From contig JAAEZW010000052.1 in assembly GCA_018222665.1 (NCBI GenBank), positions 1-9,842 of the forward strand: a stretch of DNA of 9,842 nt, read 5' to 3'. Of the stretch, positions 7,589 to 9,842 are shown in pieces. Numbering within the stretch: position 1 is the stretch's first letter; the number at the start of each line of letters is the position of its first letter. A model generated the notes under the pieces. It saw nothing but the letters and a program-made list of their open reading frames with translations, searched no databases and was not told the origin of the DNA. The translations under genes and the position numbers were made by a program. This DNA is from Paracoccaceae bacterium (GTDB taxonomy: Bacteria > Pseudomonadota > Alphaproteobacteria > Rhodobacterales > Rhodobacteraceae).

Positions 7589-8353
7589 ATGGCGTTGCCA
7601 AAAACACCCTCATTCCGATTGGATGGGAAAACGGCATTGATCACAGGGGCCAGTTCGGGGATTGGACGTGCCGCTGCTGTGGCACTTGCCGAAGTGGGTG
7701 CGCATGTTACGGTTGCCGCACGCCGTGCAGATGCATTGGATCAACTGGTTGCCGAATTGCAGGATGCAGGCCACAGCGCACGCGCACAGGTTATGGATGT
7801 GGCCAATATTCCAGAAACCCAGCAACTGGTGTCCGAGTTGGGTCCTTTTGATATTTTGTTGAACTCTGCGGGCCTTGCGCGGCATTCTCCGGCCGTCTAC
7901 ACCAAGGAACCCGATTTCGACGCGGTTTCTGACTTGAATGTCAAAGGCGCATATTTTCTGACCCAAGCGGTGGCAAAGGGATTGATCGCAGCCGGCCGCA
8001 GCGGGTCATTGATGAATATTTCATCCCAGATGGCACATGTGGGCGGCATTGACCGCGCGGTTTATTGTGCGACCAAACATGCCGTCGAAGGTTTTACCAA
8101 GACGATGGCGATTGAATTTGGCAAACACGACATTCGCGTCAATACAATTTGCCCCACATTCATCCTGACTGAACTAACACAGGCCACATTTAATGATCCT
8201 GAAAAGCGGGCCTGGGTCGAACGTCAAATCAAGTTAAACCGCGTTGGTCAGGTTGAGGATATCATGGGCGCTGCCGTCTTTTTGGCAAGCGATGCGGCGG
8301 CAATGATCACTGGCACATCATTATTAGTGGATGGCGGTTGGACCGCTGAATAA
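7589..8353 (+). CDS. Short-chain dehydrogenase/reductase (classical SDR), NAD(P)-dependent
   Basis: A 254-residue cytoplasmic oxidoreductase of the classical SDR type. The Rossmann dinucleotide loop TGASSGIG is at 19-26, the NSAG stabilising motif at 92-95, and the catalytic set is Asn117 in DLNVKG, Ser146 in NISSQ, Tyr159 and Lys163 in YCATK. The C-terminal TGTSLLVDGGW (241-251) is characteristic of FabG-like members. An Arg-Arg pair (45-46) right after the second beta strand, with no acidic residue there, favours NADP(H). The substrate cannot be assigned; relatives act on sugars, polyols, 3-hydroxyacyl groups and many alcohols. The start is supported by AGGAG 7 nt upstream. It is followed after 33 bp by the yghU-type gene on the same strand without a visible terminator, so the two are probably one transcript. 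Confidence 0.92.
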   Translation: MALPKTPSFRLDGKTALITGASSGIGRAAAVALAEVGAHVTVAARRADALDQLVAELQDAGHSARAQVMDVANIPETQQLVSELGPFDILLNSAGLARHSPAVYTKEPDFDAVSDLNVKGAYFLTQAVAKGLIAAGRSGSLMNISSQMAHVGGIDRAVYCATKHAVEGFTKTMAIEFGKHDIRVNTICPTFILTELTQATFNDPEKRAWVERQIKLNRVGQVEDIMGAAVFLASDAAAMITGTSLLVDGGWTAE

Positions 8354-8386
8354 GGCTGGGATGCCAGCAGGAAGAAGACGTTCATT

Positions 8387-9253
8387 ATGACAGAGAATTC
8401 AGAATACATTCCACCCAAGGTTTGGACATGGGAACAACCCAATGGCGGGACCTTCGCCAGTACAAACCGCCCCATCGCAGGGGCCACACATGGCGCCGAA
8501 TTGCCACGTGGCAAACATCCGTTTCAGCTATATTCAATGGGCACACCCAATGGCGTCAAAGTCACCGTGATGCTTGAAGAACTGCTTGCAGCAGGTTACA
8601 AAGATGCGGAATATGACGCCTGGTTGATCAGCATCGGCAAAGGCGACCAGTTCGGAAGTGGATTCGTGGACATCAATCCAAATTCAAAAATTCCTGCATT
8701 GGTGGATTATTCGGGGTATGCCCCGTTGCGCGTATTTGAATCCGGGTCAATCTTGGTCCATTTGGCGGAAAAATTCGGAGCGTTTTTGCCAACCGATTTG
8801 GCCGCACGCACTGAATGCATGAACTGGCTGTTCTGGCAAATGGGCAGCGCGCCGTATTTGGGTGGTGGGTTTGGCCATTTCTATTCCTATGCCCCGTATA
8901 AAATGGAATATCCGATTGATCGTTATTCCATGGAAGTCAAACGTCAGTTGGATGTTTTGGACAGACAGTTGGCCGAAAACCCCTTTATTGCGGGGGATGA
9001 ATACACCATCGCGGATATGGCCATTTTTCCGTGGTACGGTAATTTGGCGCTGGGGCGTCAGTATAATGCAGGCAGATTTTTGGATGTTGCATCCTATAAA
9101 AACGTCGTTGCATGGGCTGAAAAACTGGATGCGCGTCCCGCTGTAAAACGGGGTCGGATGGTCAATCGAACATCGGGTGAACCGCATGAGCAATTGCGGG
9201 AACGTCACGATGCATCTGATTTTGACACAAAGACGCAGGATAAAATCGGATAA
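8387..9253 (+). CDS. yghU: YghU-type nu-class glutathione transferase / disulfide-bond oxidoreductase
   Basis: A 288-residue cytoplasmic protein, the same length as E. coli YghU. The long N-terminal extension typical of this class is present and includes YIPPKVWTWE (7-16). The thioredoxin-like domain (about 45-130) contains LYSMGTPNGVKV (48-59), where Thr53 and Asn55 replace the catalytic Cys/Ser of other classes. It also contains SKIPAL (100-105) with the cis-proline Pro103, and FESGSI (117-122) for the glutathione carboxylate. The helical C-terminal domain carries YTIADMAIFPW (206-216) with the N-capping Asp210. YghU binds two glutathiones and has glutathione-disulfide reductase and peroxidase activity, suggesting thiol redox repair or detoxification. 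A weak Shine-Dalgarno (AGGAA) sits 13 nt upstream. Gene order suggests co-transcription with the SDR. No terminator was recognised in the 128 bp that follow. Confidence 0.94.
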   Translation: MTENSEYIPPKVWTWEQPNGGTFASTNRPIAGATHGAELPRGKHPFQLYSMGTPNGVKVTVMLEELLAAGYKDAEYDAWLISIGKGDQFGSGFVDINPNSKIPALVDYSGYAPLRVFESGSILVHLAEKFGAFLPTDLAARTECMNWLFWQMGSAPYLGGGFGHFYSYAPYKMEYPIDRYSMEVKRQLDVLDRQLAENPFIAGDEYTIADMAIFPWYGNLALGRQYNAGRFLDVASYKNVVAWAEKLDARPAVKRGRMVNRTSGEPHEQLRERHDASDFDTKTQDKIG

Positions 9254-9381
9254 ATTGACCCGAGGCATTTTGCGGTAATGTGAACCTATCATTGCGAAAA
9301 TGTGATCGGAAATAATTCGTCAAGACTTATGTGCCATGCTACATTTACCGTGTAATTTGTGTTTCATGGTGCATTGGTTTT

Positions 9382-9652
9382 ATGGTTCGGTTTTGCGTGT
9401 CATCGGTCATGATGTTGACTTTGGCTGCCTGTGGTGGCGGGGGTGGCAGAGACGGAATCACTGTTCACAGATCCGGAAGCGCTGAAAACAGTTGATTCTG
9501 CGGCGCGGGTCGAAATTTTGCACCTATTCCCAGAGCTGGCGAGCATAGATTATGATCGTTTGCCTGATCCTATGCGCCCAATTCTATCGGGATGCCAGGG
9601 ACGCAAGCTGGCAAATCGCCATGCGAACAACAAAAAGTATTTGGCGCAGTAA
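9382..9652 (+). pseudogene. Small lipoprotein gene interrupted by a one-base frameshift (or an uncharacterised small ORF)
   Basis: From ATG 9382 the frame encodes MVRFCVSSVMMLTLAAC followed by a glycine run: a short hydrophobic segment ending in the lipobox LAAC (Cys17), a classic lipoprotein signal for membrane anchoring. This frame stops 20 codons later. One frame over, an uninterrupted reading frame runs to TAA at 9650-9652 and encodes a well-formed acidic-to-basic tail (ETESLF...PEALKTVD...LFPELASIDYDRLPDPMRP...KKYLAQ). The frames meet at GGCGGGGGTGG (9436-9446). With four G instead of five at 9439-9443, a single 89-residue lipoprotein results. The tail alone could start only at GTG 9431, which has no Shine-Dalgarno. 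I do not recognise the protein family. The shift may be a true mutation, phase variation or a sequencing error. A strong terminator follows 18 bp after the stop, which supports a once-functional gene. Confidence 0.65.
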
Positions 9653-9670
9653 TGTTTCGCACAAATAAAC

Positions 9671-9700
9671 AAGGGGCTGCCCATTTGGGCAGCCCTTTTC
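9671..9700 (+). terminator. Strong intrinsic terminator after the lipoprotein gene
   Basis: A stem GGGCTGCCC / GGGCAGCCC (9674-9682 and 9687-9695) closes a 4-nt loop ATTT and is followed at once by TTTTC. Adding the flanking AAG/TTT pairs lengthens the stem to 12 bp with one G-U. It starts 18 bp after the TAA at 9650-9652. The flanking A residues also give it a moderate U-tract-like partner on the other strand, so it may work for leftward transcripts from beyond the window as well. Confidence 0.92.
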
Positions 9701-9729
9701 TGTGGATAACTCCTATATTTTGTGGATAA
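9701..9729. promoter_or_regulatory. Two perfect DnaA boxes in tandem
   Basis: TGTGGATAA occurs at 9701-9709 and again at 9721-9729. It is the exact complement of the DnaA consensus TTATCCACA. The two copies have the same orientation and start 20 bp apart, close to two helical turns, so they present on one face of the DNA, as expected for cooperative DnaA binding. They abut the terminator on the left. On the right is T-rich DNA with little coding potential. This could be the left edge of a replication origin, a DnaA-titration cluster or a DnaA-regulated promoter of a gene beyond 9842. Confidence 0.7.
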
Positions 9730-9842
9730 AATTCATACACCCACTAGAGCCGAATAGGGCTTTAAATTTTTTTACTGTGTAAGGCACTTTTTTGTATTTT
9801 AGGGGTTGCGTGTGATTTTTGTTGAGTTTAGAAGCCCCTCTA
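9730..9842. other. AT-rich non-coding tail beside the DnaA boxes
   Basis: No gene is recognisable. The stretch contains TTTAAATTTTTTTAC (9761-9775) and a second T-rich patch (about 9789-9800), the kind of easily melted DNA expected of an unwinding element. A small hairpin AGAGCC/GGCTTT (9746-9751, 9758-9763) precedes the T tract and might be a weak terminator. Whether the AT-rich block is functional cannot be judged without the sequence to the right. Confidence 0.4.

Noticed and set aside
9431..9652. The 73-codon frame from GTG 9431 as a complete independent gene
   Set aside because: No ribosome site precedes the GTG, and the start falls inside a lipobox-coding region of another frame, so a frameshifted lipoprotein explains the data better. 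It cannot be fully excluded.
9746..9773. Second terminator (AGAGCC/GGCTTT hairpin followed by a T tract)
   Set aside because: The stem is only 6 bp with a G-U pair and the T tract starts a few bases late, so it was mentioned but not called as a terminator.
1..9842. Defence system, prophage, insertion sequence, CRISPR array or tRNA
   Set aside because: Both strands were scanned for repeats with regular spacers, transposase-like proteins, terminal repeats and cloverleaf patterns; none was seen, and all major frames are explained by metabolic or regulatory genes.

Overview
The window reads as a chromosomal segment of an alphaproteobacterium, most likely a Rhodobacteraceae (Roseobacter-type) member of moderate G+C. 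This inference rests on the style of the proteins, the gene content (phenylacetate catabolism, a PaaX-type regulator, a MOFRL glycerate kinase) and tight gene packing. No rRNA, tRNA, CRISPR array, insertion sequence or prophage gene was seen.

Region 1 (1-5475) is part of a phenylacetate (paa) catabolic cluster with two divergent transcription units. Leftward (minus strand) run paaG, paaI, paaK and the first 28 codons of a TetR-family regulator cut by the window edge. Rightward (plus strand) run paaZ and a paaX-type regulator, whose start overlaps the paaZ stop (ATGA). PaaK activates phenylacetate to its CoA thioester. The ring epoxidase PaaABCDE is not in the window and may lie beyond position 1. 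PaaG isomerises the ring-epoxide to oxepin-CoA, PaaZ hydrolyses and oxidises the ring-opened product, and PaaI removes CoA from stalled intermediates. The roughly 95-bp divergent promoter region holds a 12-bp inverted repeat placed where it could control both directions.

Region 2 (5486-7391) is on the minus strand: a glycerate 2-kinase/TtuD-type gene convergent with paaX, and a cytochrome b561 gene upstream of it with its own likely terminator. Region 3 (7409-9253) begins with a divergent promoter region containing a long interrupted inverted repeat, followed on the plus strand by a short-chain dehydrogenase and a YghU-type nu-class glutathione transferase, probably co-transcribed.

Region 4 (9382-9842) holds a small lipoprotein gene whose lipobox signal and downstream reading frame are out of phase at a run of five G, then a strong terminator. 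Immediately after it come two perfect DnaA boxes exactly 20 bp apart beside a T-rich tract. That last block is the most unusual thing in the window and could be the edge of a replication origin or a DnaA-controlled promoter.
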